7,759 nucleotides of DNA, taken from assembly GCA_010092775.1 (NCBI GenBank), contig JAADYZ010000022.1, positions 1 to 7,759 on the forward strand, given 5' to 3'. Source of the stretch: Chloroflexota bacterium. GTDB lineage: Bacteria > Chloroflexota > Anaerolineae > Aggregatilineales > UBA3940. Of the stretch, positions 6,576 to 7,759 are shown piece after piece (the stretch's first letter is position 1; the number at the start of each line of letters is the position of its first letter). The translations under genes were made by a program, and so were the position numbers. The notes beneath the pieces are model-generated. The model saw nothing but the letters and a program-made list of their open reading frames with translations, was not told the DNA's origin and searched no databases.

Positions 6576-7759
6576 ATGAGTGAGTTTAATCCTTCCCCCT
6601 ATGAGCGTGTGACGATCGGTGGCTACGGCTATCAGGTGATGCCCCACCCTGCCGTCCCGACCTTTGCCTTTGGGCAAGAAGGCCGTAAAGCGTTTGTCTT
6701 TCAGGTATCGGCAGAAAATGGCGCAGGCCTCTATGCATTAAAGAAATTCAAGTTAGCCTTTCGCGTCTCCGAGTTGGTTGAGGTCTGCGATAAGCTCGCT
6801 CGCTATGCATCCTGGCCAGGGCTGGAAGTGTGCGCGCGTCAGTGCTTGCACCAACCCATTCATAGTGACGTGTTGGGCGTCTATCCCGATCTGGAATATG
6901 CGGTGCTCATGCCCTGGATCAGTGGCTCGACCTGGTACGATATGGTGATTGGGGAGCGTCCGCTAGACCGGCTGACGGCGCTCAACTTTGCCAACGCGGT
7001 GGCTCAGGTTCTGGCTGCTTTGGAGGAGTCAGGCTTGGCTCACTGCGACATCTCGGCGGCTAATGTCATTATCAGCCACAATTCAACCACCGGGGAAGCG
7101 CACGCCCACCTCATTGACGTTGAGGACCTTTACGCACCCGATTTTGATCGGCCTAGCGCCGTTCCAATGGGCACAGATGGCTACGCTCACAAAACCTCCT
7201 CCCAAGGGCTGTGGCACCCGATGGCAGATCGCTTCGCGGGGGCGATTTTGATGATCGAAATGGCTGGTTGGTTTGACCCAAACATCCGGCGGGCCGCTGA
7301 TGAAGAGCATTTCTTCGCCGTCAACGAGATGCAGCAAGACACTGACGATTATCGATTGATGCGGCGTGTACTGGGCGATATCGATGAGCGCCTACCCGAC
7401 TTGTTTGATCAGATGTGGTTCTCCGATACCTTGCAAGACTGCCCACCGCTCAAGGCATGGCAAGAGGTTTTCGCCGATGTCTATCAGCGTGAGCGTTTGG
7501 CCCGCGTGGTTAGTGATTGGCAGCCCATTAGTGTGCCGACCGGGGGACTGGAAGATGCAACACCACGTCCCTTCGTTGCACCAGAACCACCACCTCCCCC
7601 CGTCGAGGAGATCGAAGAGCCAGCCCCACCTGCAGATTTAAGTGAACACGTTGAAGAACCAAGAGACGAGCCCATTTCCGCCCAACCACCAGCAATGGCA
7701 GCTCCACCGGTTGTCGCGTCAGCGCCATCCACTGCGCCACCTGTTCCACCGGCCCGCCC
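6576..7759 (+). CDS. Atypical Ser/Thr protein kinase with Pro-rich tail, 3' end outside window (K2)
   Basis: The frame opens at ATG 6576 and stays open to the window end: 394 full codons plus two bases, with no stop, so the C-terminus is missing. The kinase domain (about 20-305) has FGQEGRKAFVF (32-42), YALKKF with K56, LMPWISGSTW (111-120), HCDISAAN (D158, N163), LIDVEDLY (D181, with DVE replacing DFG), GTDGYAH (199-205) and ADRFAGAILMIEM (helix-F D218). These match the first kinase motif by motif, so the two are paralogues, and the key catalytic residues are kept. From about residue 333 the chain is Pro/Glu/Ala-rich (PEPPPPP, then repeated P and E), a flexible linker that must lead to something beyond the window, perhaps a membrane anchor or binding domain. 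The start follows an in-frame TGA at 6561-6563; GATGGGA at 6562-6568 is a weak ribosome binding site. It lies 20 nt after the phosphatase with FN3 repeats. Confidence 0.85.
   Translation, partial: MSEFNPSPYERVTIGGYGYQVMPHPAVPTFAFGQEGRKAFVFQVSAENGAGLYALKKFKLAFRVSELVEVCDKLARYASWPGLEVCARQCLHQPIHSDVLGVYPDLEYAVLMPWISGSTWYDMVIGERPLDRLTALNFANAVAQVLAALEESGLAHCDISAANVIISHNSTTGEAHAHLIDVEDLYAPDFDRPSAVPMGTDGYAHKTSSQGLWHPMADRFAGAILMIEMAGWFDPNIRRAADEEHFFAVNEMQQDTDDYRLMRRVLGDIDERLPDLFDQMWFSDTLQDCPPLKAWQEVFADVYQRERLARVVSDWQPISVPTGGLEDATPRPFVAPEPPPPPVEEIEEPAPPADLSEHVEEPRDEPISAQPPAMAAPPVVASAPSTAPPVPPAR
7572..7757 (+). other. Pro/Glu/Ala-rich low-complexity tail of kinase K2
   Basis: Codons 333-394 encode almost no hydrophobic core residues and are dominated by Pro, Glu and Ala. 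A PEPPPPP run is followed by an acidic patch (VEEIEEP) and then a PPxxAxPP pattern. It is still in progress at the window edge. Such composition indicates a disordered linker. Its counterpart in K1 is shorter and leads into a cysteine cluster and membrane anchor, so a distal domain or anchor in this kinase is likely but unseen. Confidence 0.6.

Overview
The window holds one co-directional run of genes on the + strand. It starts with the tail of an unrelated metabolic gene (probable acyl-CoA thioesterase). Five signalling genes follow, in the order VWA, PP2C phosphatase (P1), protein kinase (K1), PP2C phosphatase with FN3 repeats (P2), protein kinase (K2). The last kinase gene has no stop codon inside the window and runs off the right edge. 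I see no RNA genes, mobile elements, CRISPR arrays or replication features.

The set matches the 'TerY-P' phosphorylation triad: a TerY-like von Willebrand A protein, a PP2C-type Ser/Thr phosphatase and an atypical Ser/Thr kinase encoded together. The triad is known from comparative genomics of tellurium-resistance/stress (Ter) systems, and a TerY-P system has also been reported among anti-phage systems. The unusual point here is that the phosphatase-kinase half is present twice in tandem behind a single VWA gene. P1 and P2 are clearly homologous, and so are K1 and K2. Each of the four has acquired a different C-terminal extension: P1 a Pro/Asp-rich linker plus a terminal helix, K1 a four-cysteine segment plus a hydrophobic membrane-anchor-like tail, P2 seven fibronectin type III repeats, and K2 a long Pro/Glu/Ala-rich tail of unknown end.

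Layout: 1-150 thioesterase 3' end; 151-288 intergenic, the probable promoter/leader region; 289-1053 VWA; 1054-1140 spacer with a strong hairpin and then a ribosome binding site; 1141-2478 P1; 2520-3713 K1; 3730-6555 P2-FN3; 6576-7759 K2 (partial). Gaps of 87, 41, 16 and 20 nt imply one operon for the five signalling genes. A plausible scheme is that VWA acts as a metal-dependent scaffold, while the paired kinases and phosphatases add and remove phosphate on shared or paired substrates. One kinase is probably held at the membrane, and one phosphatase carries a long beta-sandwich arm. No candidate effector or substrate gene lies inside the window, so what the system controls cannot be read from it.

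The organism is bacterial, with moderately GC-rich DNA by eye. The gene style (intracellular kinases/PP2C with Pro-rich linkers, FN3 arrays, no strong Shine-Dalgarno sites on internal genes) would suit a filamentous Chloroflexota-type bacterium. That placement is an impression, not something the sequence proves.
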